Below, in pieces: positions 9,201-17,301 of a stretch of DNA of 35,375 nucleotides. This DNA comes from Bacteroidales bacterium. Its GTDB lineage: Bacteria; Bacteroidota; Bacteroidia; Bacteroidales; ML635J-15. Location of the stretch: the NCBI GenBank assembly GCA_031275085.1, contig JAISPG010000068.1:1-35375 (forward strand). Reading direction: 5' to 3'. Each line of letters starts with the position of its first letter. Position 1 is the first letter of the stretch. The notes below the pieces were generated by a model. That model ran no database searches. It was given only the letters and a program-made list of their open reading frames with translations, and was not told the DNA's origin. The position numbers and the translations under genes are program-made.

Positions 9201-11799
9201 ACGGATAATAGATTATTGATTTTTCTCCTATACTGAAATTTCCTCCTTTTTCAAATACTTTTGTTATAAGGTTTGCATTTAAAACTCCGGGTGCGTTTTT
9301 AACCTTGTCGAATTTTACCGGAGTTTTTATTTGTCCGTTAGAATCCGTAGTACCTTCAAATAACGATGATGTCCGGAAATCAAAATTTGAATATTGATTA
9401 TAGAAATTATAGTCTTTAAAGTCTTTAAATGGCTCATAAGTTTGTGATAGTGATATTGTTACGTCTGTTTCAAGATCGGAGGCGACAGTCCCATGAAGCC
9501 ATTTGACATCAATTGTTGCAGTTACGGAACCGTCTCCTGTCAGATAATCCTTGTTGAAATCTAAATTAATATTCAATCTGTTTGGTTTTATGGTTTCAAC
9601 CATCAGGCTTTTTGTAAAAGTTTTTCCTCCCATCGTAAAAGTTGCATAATAATATCCGGTCGGAGCATCTAAGTCTGTTTTAAACTTAAATACATGAAAT
9701 CCTTTTTCATTTTTCCCCTGAACTTCTTTGTATATTTCCTGACCTTTAGGATTTTTTACATCAAAAACAATAGGATGTCCTACTGGTAATTTTTCCATTG
9801 TTTCGTTAATTATAAATCCTACATATATGGAATCACCGGGGCGCCATACACCTCTGTCAGTGTATATAAAAGCTTTTGTGCCGTTTTGCACATTATCGCC
9901 CGAAACATCAAATTCACTTGTTTTTAATGCTTCATTATTTTCGAGTTTTATATATGATTTTTGATTATTGTATGTAGCTGTTAAGAAATATGGTTTTTCT
10001 TTTTTGTTGAAGTTTATTATTGCTTTTCCCTGACTGTCTGAACTTCCTTTTCCTATTAGTTGTTGCTGATAATTAAATACTTCTATTGTAGCACCCTGAA
10101 TGACATCCGTTGTTGATAAGTTTGTCACAAAAGCATTGACTTTATGATCTTTGCCGATTTTACCGATGAGCCCTATATCTGATGCCAGTATGTTGAATTT
10201 TATTGCTTTTTTATAACCGTAATAGTTTTTTGAACAAGGATTTTCATAATCATCATCGTCCCAATAATAGTCATCATAGTAATCATCGTAATAATAGTCG
10301 TCATAATAATCATCATAACTATAGCTGTCTTCGTCCAGAAAATGGTAGTTGTAATAAGTATAATCTGTGAACCATGCCCATGTTTTATTTTCATCCATTA
10401 TTGTTATGTCATCTTCTGTATTATTACTGCCGTCACAAGAGAATATACTATTTTCCTGTCTGAATCCAATTTCGATCCTGTAAATTGCTCCGGGTTCTGT
10501 CTTTATTATTTCACTCAGATTAATATAGAAACTATTCCATTCGTTAAAATTGTTTACATCTGTTTGTCGCAGATCTATGGTTTTTGACTTAACGACCTTT
10601 CCAACTCTGTCGAGATATGAATTTCCTGATAATTTGTTGGTTTGCAGGAACTGGAGGATATTATTCTCATATATTCTTGTAACTATTATATCTACAGCTT
10701 TGATATTTACTGCATCAAAAGAAATTATCTGCCCTCGCGACATACTCGGAAGAATTACTCCGTTATTATTTGTTTTTAATTGGGGTTTACGCATTAAAAA
10801 TGTAACAGTTTTTATTATACTGTTATTTAGTTTTTTCCCGTGAATATTTTTTATACTGTTGTTTATTTCAAGTGTATAATCTTTAACTAATCTTTCGGGA
10901 GGAACAACTTTTACATTATTGTCAACAATAATATATTTCAGATTATTTATTCCTTCAAGAGTTATTATTCCTTCAAGTAATTGTTGTTCTTCAACAGGGT
11001 CTGAAAATATAATGTTTATGTATTGTTCCGGAAATTGATAGACCTGTATATCAAGAACTTTAAATTCATATACAGGAGGTATGGGAAATTTTATTTGCCC
11101 TTTATTTGTTGCTCCTATCGGATTGCCATTATAGTTTATGTATAATGTCTGGTCATTATTTGTCCTTACAATATCATGAATTGTAAAAGCATATTCTAAA
11201 TCATTTATCTTTTCAATTATGAAATCAATATTTTTTCCATCAATATTAGCAGAAATACACGATTTGACAGATTCGATATTTTCTACATCATTTAATTTTA
11301 TACGTCCGGAAACATCTTGTGTTGTAAAATTTTCCCTGTCTGTTGTGGGTAACTGGTCTATTTTAACGTTCAGAAATTGATTTTTTATATTGATGGCGTA
11401 TATAAATTCTCTGTTCTCTTTTGGAATTTTTGAGTTTAGTTTTCCTAGATTTAATATTACAATATAATTTTCGCCTGATTTAAATGAAGTTTCAGGTTTG
11501 AATTCTATGGTTGTTTCATCTTTCCAGGAAACTGTACCTTTTACCTCCGGTATTGTTTTTATTATTGAAACATCTTTATTTTTTACAGAATTTGCGAACG
11601 ATTCGGTGAGTTTTACGGTCAAATTATCGTTTTTTGATATAATATTGTTTGTATATGCCGAAATATATTCTGCAAATAATGACGGATCGGAAATGATTAT
11701 ATCTTTTTTGTCTTTTTTGCTCATGCTTATTATGACAAAAACTAAAGTGACAGCTAGTGCAATTCCTGTAATCCAATAAATAATATTTGTTTTTTTCAT
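6211..11799 (-). CDS. Bacterial alpha-2-macroglobulin-like protease trap with thioester
   Basis: At 1862 aa this has the length of full bacterial alpha-2-macroglobulins, cell-envelope proteins thought to trap attacking proteases. Residues 8-27 are a single hydrophobic segment without a lipobox, suggesting an inner-membrane anchor and a periplasmic body. Successive MG beta-domains follow, including an MG2-like region (FIYTDRGVWRPGDSIYVGF) and the MG7/A2M region (AMVDEGLLSLTRF, then PQYIGSVRTMVIAAEENSFG). The thioester motif CIEQ is intact (Cys1416-Gln1419, in YPHGCIEQITS) and leads into an alpha/alpha-toroid complement-like domain. An Asp/Tyr run (about 492-521) precedes Cys522. The pbpC gene that often accompanies this family in proteobacteria is not in the window. 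A candidate -7 element is at 11830-11837. Confidence 0.93.
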   Translation of the reverse strand: MKKTNIIYWITGIALAVTLVFVIISMSKKDKKDIIISDPSLFAEYISAYTNNIISKNDNLTVKLTESFANSVKNKDVSIIKTIPEVKGTVSWKDETTIEFKPETSFKSGENYIVILNLGKLNSKIPKENREFIYAINIKNQFLNVKIDQLPTTDRENFTTQDVSGRIKLNDVENIESVKSCISANIDGKNIDFIIEKINDLEYAFTIHDIVRTNNDQTLYINYNGNPIGATNKGQIKFPIPPVYEFKVLDIQVYQFPEQYINIIFSDPVEEQQLLEGIITLEGINNLKYIIVDNNVKVVPPERLVKDYTLEINNSIKNIHGKKLNNSIIKTVTFLMRKPQLKTNNNGVILPSMSRGQIISFDAVNIKAVDIIVTRIYENNILQFLQTNKLSGNSYLDRVGKVVKSKTIDLRQTDVNNFNEWNSFYINLSEIIKTEPGAIYRIEIGFRQENSIFSCDGSNNTEDDITIMDENKTWAWFTDYTYYNYHFLDEDSYSYDDYYDDYYYDDYYDDYYWDDDDYENPCSKNYYGYKKAIKFNILASDIGLIGKIGKDHKVNAFVTNLSTTDVIQGATIEVFNYQQQLIGKGSSDSQGKAIINFNKKEKPYFLTATYNNQKSYIKLENNEALKTSEFDVSGDNVQNGTKAFIYTDRGVWRPGDSIYVGFIINETMEKLPVGHPIVFDVKNPKGQEIYKEVQGKNEKGFHVFKFKTDLDAPTGYYYATFTMGGKTFTKSLMVETIKPNRLNINLDFNKDYLTGDGSVTATIDVKWLHGTVASDLETDVTISLSQTYEPFKDFKDYNFYNQYSNFDFRTSSLFEGTTDSNGQIKTPVKFDKVKNAPGVLNANLITKVFEKGGNFSIGEKSIIYYPYETFVGMEIPEQKKSYSLPLNKKVDLNIVTVDRNQKLQKEKRQVEVSVYFLKSSWWYDYNSNSVDYITANYNNAISRETITTINGKAQTTIEFDTNGSHLIVVKDLKSGHISSQTIYASRYAYSRSDASESAEILKINADKEKYNVGETININIPASSGKALVSIENSSKIIKTFWEESDGNNLNISFTALPEMAPNIYVNITFIQKHSNAKNDRPIRMYGIIPVSVEDPATRLHPVINMPDELKAESKVKISVSEKDGKPMTYTIAMVDEGLLSLTRFSTPSPWSYFYSKEALGVRTWDIYNQVIGAFTIDAGKMLSIGGGAGDFSPENMKQALRFKPMVKFLGPFRLDAKKSQTHEIQLPQYIGSVRTMVIAAEENSFGSAEKTTPVTQPLMILGTAPRTLAVDESFKLPVTIFAMKPEVKNVTVSVKTNGLLQIEGNSSKNVTFSKTGEDYINFDLKTGTKTGVATIEIIAVSGSNISKYNIELDVRHVNVKVTDVIDGVKNDEDFKLEFEALGIEGTNEALVEIYSIMPLNLESRLDYLITYPHGCIEQITSAAFPQLYLDALLQLDEKQKALIQRNVNICINNLEKYMVARGGFSYWPGNSNVSDWGTTYAGHFMLEAEKQGYTIPANMKTQWINYQKEIASKWTNNGHNSQLEQAYRLYTLALAGQADRSAMNRLKETSAYDAVIWRLALAYSINGKENIAKTMIENLSLQVNDYLQLSGTFGSSIRDKAMILEVLTEIGEKEKAFLVYRDIASILGSNRYCNTQATAYSLMAISKFSKKFSSSNAIDCIYNINGKDFTVKTSKPTYSEKLTIKEKDANKFVLRSNNNEMLYIRIVRKGIPAAGNETAESSNINMDIKYTYFDGTPIDVTNIPQGTDFIATITLKNISPSYSTLSNTALTQVFPSGWEIINSRMFPTQLGNQSYYEYQDIRDDRVLTYFDMNRHSVYTYHVMLNASYEGTYYLPAVVCETMYDNANYARTKGMWVKVRNN

Positions 11800-11829
11800 G
11801 CCGGTAATGATTTATAATAACTTATTATA

Positions 11830-11837
11830 CAAACTTA
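11830..11837 (-). promoter_or_regulatory. Candidate -7 element for the macroglobulin gene
   Basis: On the minus strand TAAGTTTG matches the Bacteroidota -7 consensus TAnnTTTG, about 30 bases before the ATG at 11799. No convincing TTG is seen at -33, so this is tentative. Confidence 0.35.
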
Positions 11838-11893
11838 ATAATTTTGAACTGTGTGATGTTAAAAAAGTAGAAAATTTTCAGAGATATATTTTC

Positions 11894-11923
11894 AAAAGAT
11901 ATTAACATTGGTTGATATCTTTT
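11894..11923 (-). terminator. Hairpin terminator after the aldehyde dehydrogenase
   Basis: AAAAGATAT (11894-11902) pairs with ATATCTTTT (11915-11923), and an inner AAC/GTT pairing extends the stem. It lies about 77 bases after the dehydrogenase stop, between that gene and the macroglobulin promoter region. The A/T-rich stem base is terminator-like, but the T-run is short. Confidence 0.45.
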
Positions 11924-11999
11924 TGTTTCCATACAAAAAGAAGTAGAAAATCTATTTTTTGATATAATTATTTTTATATATAATATATTGATACTGTTC

Positions 12000-13379
12000 T
12001 TATTTCAATATTTTTTTTACAATATTAAAATATTTGAACGGAGCATATTTTACAGGCAGATCAATCCATGTTGGGGTTTTTACAATCGACCGTTTATTGC
12101 TGAAAGCAAGAAAGCTTTCTTTACCGTGGTATTTGCCCATACCGCTGTTCCCTACGCCTCCGAACGGAAGATGATGGTTTACTATATGCATTAAAGTGTC
12201 GTTTACACATCCTCCGCCTGAAGTAGTGATGTTAAGAATTTCCTTTGCCTTTTTATTTTTTCCGAAATAATAAAATGCCAGAGGTTTTTCATGTGAAGTA
12301 ATATAGTTTATTGTTTCTTCGATGGATTTGAAGGTCATTACAGGTAATATAGGGCCAAAAATCTCTTCCTGCATAATGGGATATTCTGGCTTCACATTAT
12401 CGATCAGAGTAGGAGAGATATAACGCTCATCTTCATCAACTTCTCCTCCGAAAATTATTTTACCATTTTGCATAAGTTTTTTCAGTCTTTCTATAGCCTT
12501 TTGGTTTACTATGCGCGGATAATATTTACTTTGTTTACAGTTATTACCATACATAATATTAACCTGCTCTTTGAAATTTTCGACAAATTTGTCTTTTATC
12601 GACTCATGAATATAAAGATAATCCGGAGCAATACAAGTTTGTCCTGCATTGATCAATTTTCCGAAAGCTATGCGTTTAGCGGCAATTTTTATGTTTGCAT
12701 CTTTATCTACTATACACGGGCTTTTTCCTCCTAGCTCCAACACTACAGGAGTAAGATATTTTGATGCTGCTTCCATTACAACCTTACCTAAAGCAGGGCT
12801 TCCGGTAAAAAATATAATATCGAAACGTGCTTCAAATAGTATTTGATTTACTTCTCTGTCGCCTTGTACAATGTTTATGTAATTTTGGTCGAATGTTTCA
12901 TGAATTATATTTTTCATAACATTTGCTGTTTCGGGAGTATAAGGCGAAGGTTTCAGCATTGCACAACAACCTGAAGAAATTGCTCCGACAAGAGGGTTCA
13001 TTAATAATTGAAAAGGATAATTCCATGGAGCAACAATAAGTGCTACACCAAGAGGTTCATACAAAATTTTGCCTGATGACGGAAAAAGATGAACAGGAGT
13101 CGGTACTCGTTTGGGTTTTGCCCATGATTTAAGATGTCTGATATGGTTTTTTATTTCCTGCAGAACAATGCTGGTTTCAGTCAGGAAAGTTTCTTCGTGC
13201 GATTTATGAAGATCTTTCCAGAGAGCTTCGGCAATTTTGTCTTCATATTTTAAGATCGCTTTGTAAAAACGTTTTAAATTTTCAATCCTGAAATTAATAT
13301 CTCTGGTCCGGCAGGAAGAAAAAAATATTTTCAGGTTTTTTATTATACTGTCAATCTCTTCTTTTGATGTGTTAATCAT
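12000..13379 (-). CDS. Aldehyde dehydrogenase, class 3 / fatty-aldehyde type
   Basis: This enzyme oxidises an aldehyde to the acid with NAD(P). The length (459 aa) and the layout match the short ALDH3-type enzymes that act on fatty or aromatic aldehydes. Visible landmarks are APWNYPFQLLMNPL (117-130) and FFTGSPALGKVV at the nucleotide-binding fold. The general-base Glu215 is in ELGGKSPCIVD and the catalytic Cys249 is in NAGQTCIAPDYL. The motif EEIFGPILPV and the C-terminal LPFGGVGNSGMGKYHGK are also present. The C-terminus (APFKYFNIVKKILK) is mildly hydrophobic and basic but is not a clear membrane anchor. It is separated from the phosphate transporter upstream by 146 bases and is probably its own unit. 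The exact substrate cannot be read from sequence. Confidence 0.92.
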   Translation of the reverse strand: MINTSKEEIDSIIKNLKIFFSSCRTRDINFRIENLKRFYKAILKYEDKIAEALWKDLHKSHEETFLTETSIVLQEIKNHIRHLKSWAKPKRVPTPVHLFPSSGKILYEPLGVALIVAPWNYPFQLLMNPLVGAISSGCCAMLKPSPYTPETANVMKNIIHETFDQNYINIVQGDREVNQILFEARFDIIFFTGSPALGKVVMEAASKYLTPVVLELGGKSPCIVDKDANIKIAAKRIAFGKLINAGQTCIAPDYLYIHESIKDKFVENFKEQVNIMYGNNCKQSKYYPRIVNQKAIERLKKLMQNGKIIFGGEVDEDERYISPTLIDNVKPEYPIMQEEIFGPILPVMTFKSIEETINYITSHEKPLAFYYFGKNKKAKEILNITTSGGGCVNDTLMHIVNHHLPFGGVGNSGMGKYHGKESFLAFSNKRSIVKTPTWIDLPVKYAPFKYFNIVKKILK

Positions 13380-13525
13380 TTTGTTGCGAATTATTTGTAT
13401 TTATAATGTAAATCAAGGATTATCTATTAAATAATATACTGGTTATTATTGCCATAAAATCTTCATGATCTGATTTTACATTACCAAATGTTTTAATGGG
13501 TTATGCGATCTGTAAAGTTATTATA

Positions 13526-15598
13526 TTATTTCCAGTTTAACATAATTCGTGCAATATTTGTTGCGTGGCGGTTGACCGAATTTAATAATCCTATCAGTTC
13601 CAAATGTATTTCCGAGCTTTTCCGTGAATCTTCATAATTTTGTATTAGTCGGCCGTAGTGCGATTTCTCATATTCTTCTGCCAGCTCAGAATATTTTTTG
13701 AATTTTTTCTTTACATGTTGAGCTTTTTCAAGATTAATATCATTAAAAACTTCCATTGACCGGCTTATCTGTTTTAATGCCTTTAATTGGAAAGATTCCA
13801 GTTCTGTTTTACCCTGGCTGGAAAATACGGCATCACTTTTCATCCATTTATTTGCCTGATGCCGAATATTAGTATTTACAATATCACCTATCATTTCAAG
13901 CTCTTTAATGACATACATGATCTGAAAGGCTTCGTTAAGTATTTGTTCGTCGGTATTTTCCGAGCCAACATTTACAAGATATTTATTAATATTTTCTTTT
14001 AAAAAATCAGATTCATTTTCAAGTTGCTGCCATTTGTTAAGAACATTTTCGTCATTTTTATCAAAGAACGGTTTTAAACATAAAGATACCATTTCTTTTA
14101 CTTTTTTGCCCATCCTGTCGGTTTCTTTTTTCGCCATACTTAATGCAAGGGCGGGAGAGGAGGATAGAGCTGAATTGATATATTTAAGTTTATATGGTTC
14201 GGACTTTTCCACATGTTTTTCGGGGAATAACCTGTTTATAAGCTTTCCAAACTGATTTACAAAAGGTAATATAATAATTGATATTCCTATACTGAAGACA
14301 GTATGCGCATTTGCAATTTGCCGTGGTACAGTTTCGCCGAGTAGTTCAAATTCTGACAATCCTTCAGGAGCTTTAGGTGAAATTTTTCTTATGAAATCTG
14401 CAAACTCAGGAATCCACCATATAAAAATAAGAACACCTATCAGTTTGAATAAAGTATATGATAGTGCTACTTTTTTTGCTTCCCTGCCTGAATTAAGGCT
14501 GGCTAATATTGCAGTGATCCCTGTACCCAGATTGGTCCCTAAAATAAGCGGAATACAGGCGTCAAGAGTTAAAAATCCCTGTGATGCTATAGTTATCATA
14601 ATCCCTATAAAAGCAGCACTGCTTTGAATTAATGCAGTAAAAAGAAATCCGATAACTATTCCTACTAACGGATTTTCGAGTTTTATCAGAATATTTAAAA
14701 ACTGATTTGTACTTTTTAATGGTTCCATAGCATCTGACATCATATACATTCCAAAGAACAAAAGCCCGAACCCAAGTATAGATTTTCCGATATTTATTAG
14801 TCTGATATTTTTAGAAAATAATGTAAAACCGAAACCTAAAATAATGAATAATAAAGAAAAATCGGTAATTTTAAATGCAATAAGCTGTGCGGTTACTGTA
14901 GTTCCGACTCCTATTCCCAAAAGCATTCCCAGTGTTTGTGTAAAACTCATAAGACCTGCTTCTACAAATCCGACCAGCATAACGCTTGTTACGGTACTAC
15001 TTTGAACAATAACCGTAAATATAATTCCGGCAAGAAATGCTAAATAGCGGTTTTTTGAAAATTGTTTTAAAAGATTTCTAAGATTATTTCCTGCAACAGC
15101 CTGCATTCCTTTGCTTAATAGATTCATTCCATAAAGAAACAATGCCAGACCACCTAAAACACCCATTATCAGATAAATAATCCATGTTTTTTTTCTGCCG
15201 TGAATTTTGTATATAAGATTATTTGCATCGCAATCTTCAGTTGAGCTTACAAGTATTTCGTAAGTACCTTCTTTGTCTCCCACAACAAAAAAGTTTTCTG
15301 CAATCCCCAGACTGTCAGTATAAACCTCTTTTTGCTGAACTTTAAAACCTGAAGCACTTTTGGGATATGAAATTATTTCAAATAGCAGTTTATGTTTGCT
15401 TACAGGAAATCCATCTTTATCAGTTACCATAACTCTTATAGGAGTATCTGTTATTTTTCCTGTTGTTTGTGTTTGTTCATCTCCTGAATATCCATATATG
15501 TATAGATTTCTGGGTTTTTGCAGGCTTGCTGCATATATCCCGTTTGAGATAGAACAAAAAAACAAGAAACATAAAAATATATTTAAAATATATCTCAT
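13526..15598 (-). CDS. Na/Pi cotransporter (NptA-like) with N-terminal Ig-like domain and C-terminal PhoU domain
   Basis: The protein is 690 aa. Residues 1-24 are a signal peptide and about 30-130 form a bacterial Ig-like beta domain (RVMVTDKDGFPVSKHKLLFE, then GTYEILVSSTED) expected in the periplasm. The Na/Pi cotransporter region follows, with the two inverted-repeat QSS motifs (VQSSTVTSV at 199-201 and IQSSAAFIG at 325-327) and paired glycine-rich GIGVGTTVTAQ and GTNLGTGITAI stretches. The last 200 residues are helical and PhoU-like. Family members import phosphate with sodium, and PhoU-like tails are thought to regulate uptake. The N-terminal Ig-like fusion is less usual than the plain transporter. 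Confidence 0.9.
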   Translation of the reverse strand: MRYILNIFLCFLFFCSISNGIYAASLQKPRNLYIYGYSGDEQTQTTGKITDTPIRVMVTDKDGFPVSKHKLLFEIISYPKSASGFKVQQKEVYTDSLGIAENFFVVGDKEGTYEILVSSTEDCDANNLIYKIHGRKKTWIIYLIMGVLGGLALFLYGMNLLSKGMQAVAGNNLRNLLKQFSKNRYLAFLAGIIFTVIVQSSTVTSVMLVGFVEAGLMSFTQTLGMLLGIGVGTTVTAQLIAFKITDFSLLFIILGFGFTLFSKNIRLINIGKSILGFGLLFFGMYMMSDAMEPLKSTNQFLNILIKLENPLVGIVIGFLFTALIQSSAAFIGIMITIASQGFLTLDACIPLILGTNLGTGITAILASLNSGREAKKVALSYTLFKLIGVLIFIWWIPEFADFIRKISPKAPEGLSEFELLGETVPRQIANAHTVFSIGISIIILPFVNQFGKLINRLFPEKHVEKSEPYKLKYINSALSSSPALALSMAKKETDRMGKKVKEMVSLCLKPFFDKNDENVLNKWQQLENESDFLKENINKYLVNVGSENTDEQILNEAFQIMYVIKELEMIGDIVNTNIRHQANKWMKSDAVFSSQGKTELESFQLKALKQISRSMEVFNDINLEKAQHVKKKFKKYSELAEEYEKSHYGRLIQNYEDSRKSSEIHLELIGLLNSVNRHATNIARIMLNWK

Positions 15599-15713
15599 AT
15601 TAAAATTTTCGGCAAGTATATAACAAAAATTAAAATAAGAGAAACTTATTTGTTATTGAAAAATATTATTTTAACAAGTTTTTATTTTGTTTTAACGGTA
15701 ACCTGTCGATATT

Positions 15714-16295
15714 ATGAAAATAATTCTGGAACTTGCTGAAAAACAGCAAAAAAAGGCATTTGAGATTATCAATGATACAGGTATTATTGAAGCATGGAAA
15801 TCTGTAGGAGCAGATATAAATCTGGTCGGTTCTCTTAAAACAGGACTCTTGGTGAAACATCGCGATATAGATTTTCATATATATTCAGATCCTTTATTAA
15901 TATCGGATAGTTTTAAAGCGATTCAAAAAATATCTGAAAACCCAACTATCAAAAAAGTAGAATATGTAAACTTAATTGATACGGAAGAAAAGTGTCTGGA
16001 ATGGCATGTATGGTATTCGGATGTTGGCAATGAAATATGGCAGATCGATATGATTCATATATTAAAAGGTTCGGCTTTTGATGGTTTTGCAGAAAATATG
16101 GCAGAAAAAATACTTGAAGAATTAACAGAAGAAACAAGGAACATAATTCTGCAATTAAAATATCAAACTCCTGATTCCGAAGAAATTCACGGAATAGAAT
16201 ATTATAAGGCTGTATTAAAAGACGGTGTTAAAAATTTTCAGGAATTTTTAGAATGGAGAAAAAGCAATCCGTTTGGAGGGATAATGGAATTTTAG
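15714..16295 (+). CDS. Nucleotidyltransferase-fold protein, unknown substrate
   Basis: The 193-aa protein shows the polymerase-beta-type nucleotidyltransferase pattern. It has LVGSLKTGLL with Gly39-Ser40, then KHRDIDFHIY giving the metal-binding pair Asp51/Asp53, and a third candidate acidic residue Asp112 in IWQIDMIHI. A helical C-terminal region follows (MAEKILEELTEETRNIILQL), ending in WRKSNPFGG. It stands alone on the plus strand between the divergent phosphate transporter and the convergent flippase gene. Neither a HEPN partner nor an antitoxin is adjacent, so a MNT/HEPN toxin-antitoxin pair is not supported. The function could be nucleotide or aminoglycoside-like transfer; the substrate is unknown. 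Confidence 0.7.
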   Translation: MKIILELAEKQQKKAFEIINDTGIIEAWKSVGADINLVGSLKTGLLVKHRDIDFHIYSDPLLISDSFKAIQKISENPTIKKVEYVNLIDTEEKCLEWHVWYSDVGNEIWQIDMIHILKGSAFDGFAENMAEKILEELTEETRNIILQLKYQTPDSEEIHGIEYYKAVLKDGVKNFQEFLEWRKSNPFGGIMEF

Positions 16296-16317
16296 ATTTT
16301 TTATTTTCTGTGTATTT

Positions 16318-17301
16318 CTAGGCTTCCTGTGTAATACGTTTCTTTTTTAGTAAAAACAGTCCACCGATTAATGTGGGAATCCCTACATTGATAATATATA
16401 TCAATAAGGAAGCTAAAACAACTGCTGTAATTTTATCTGTATAAAAACCTAAAAATATAACTGCAAATGAAGAGCGTAATCCTATTTCGGCAAAGGGGAT
16501 ATTTGGTATTATATTCAGACTCAGGTAAATACTGGAAGTCGCAATTAATGAGTCAATAATACTTATTTCAACTCCAAAAAGCAAAAGAGCCAGATAAAAC
16601 TGAACTGAAAAAGTTATATATCTTATAATACTGAACAATATGGTTTTTATTTTCAGATTAAAACTTATTTCCCGGTCGGGAGTGAATTTTTCAGATATAT
16701 TTTTTAATTTTTTGACATTATTTAATTTATTGAGGCAGAAATTTATATTAAAATAAAAAAACAATGTAATTACAATAACTATTGCAGCTAAACCCCAAAT
16801 AAACTGTTCAAATTGTTTTACTTCGCTGTTATAAAACAAAATATTGGATGAAATCAAATAAAAACCCATTATTCCGAAGATAATTGTAACTATAAATTGG
16901 CTTAAATCGCCATACAGGGTAAGAGAAGTTGCCTTTAGCCGGCTTTCTTTTTTCAGGAATAATATTCTTCCTCCGAATTCTCCTACGCGGTTTGGGGTTA
17001 CAATTCCAACTGTTATTCCTGTCCAGATAGCTTTGAATGAATTAATAAAACTTATATTTTCGAGAGTATCTACAAGTACTTTCCATTTTACAGATTCAAT
17101 ACTCCAGTTTAAGAACATTAAAATTATGATCAAAAATAAAGTGATATACATGAACAAGCCCATATCAGAAAAATAATATTTAATATTTTCCAGATCGGGA
17201 GAATTGTATATTTTTTTGAATACAAAGTAATAAGCGCCGGCAATTACAATAGTTTTAATAAGAATAATCAATATTTTTCTTAATATTTTTTTATCCGGCA
17301 T
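16318..17301 (-). CDS. Flippase-like membrane protein (UPF0104/LPG synthase TM family), second copy
   Basis: The 327-aa protein has about eight hydrophobic segments and the family signature TPNRVGEFGGRILFLKKE (near residue 92), followed by KATSLTLYGDLSQ. It has only the integral-membrane half of lysylphosphatidylglycerol synthase/flippases, with no C-terminal aminoacyl-transfer domain. A role in moving a lipid-linked compound across the membrane is inferred from the family. Its ATG overlaps the TAA of the first flippase-like gene by one base (TAATG at 17301-17303), so the two are translationally coupled paralogues. It converges with the nucleotidyltransferase-fold gene across 22 bases. Confidence 0.85.
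   Translation of the reverse strand: MPDKKILRKILIILIKTIVIAGAYYFVFKKIYNSPDLENIKYYFSDMGLFMYITLFLIIILMFLNWSIESVKWKVLVDTLENISFINSFKAIWTGITVGIVTPNRVGEFGGRILFLKKESRLKATSLTLYGDLSQFIVTIIFGIMGFYLISSNILFYNSEVKQFEQFIWGLAAIVIVITLFFYFNINFCLNKLNNVKKLKNISEKFTPDREISFNLKIKTILFSIIRYITFSVQFYLALLLFGVEISIIDSLIATSSIYLSLNIIPNIPFAEIGLRSSFAVIFLGFYTDKITAVVLASLLIYIINVGIPTLIGGLFLLKKKRITQEA

Noticed and set aside
10200..10394. Met/Ile/Thr-rich minus-strand frame
   Set aside because: It is a frame shift of the Asp/Tyr repeat in the macroglobulin gene; its biased composition is explained by that repeat.
15714..16295. Possible MNT/HEPN toxin-antitoxin module
   Set aside because: Only the nucleotidyltransferase-like half is present; neither neighbour is a small helical HEPN protein.
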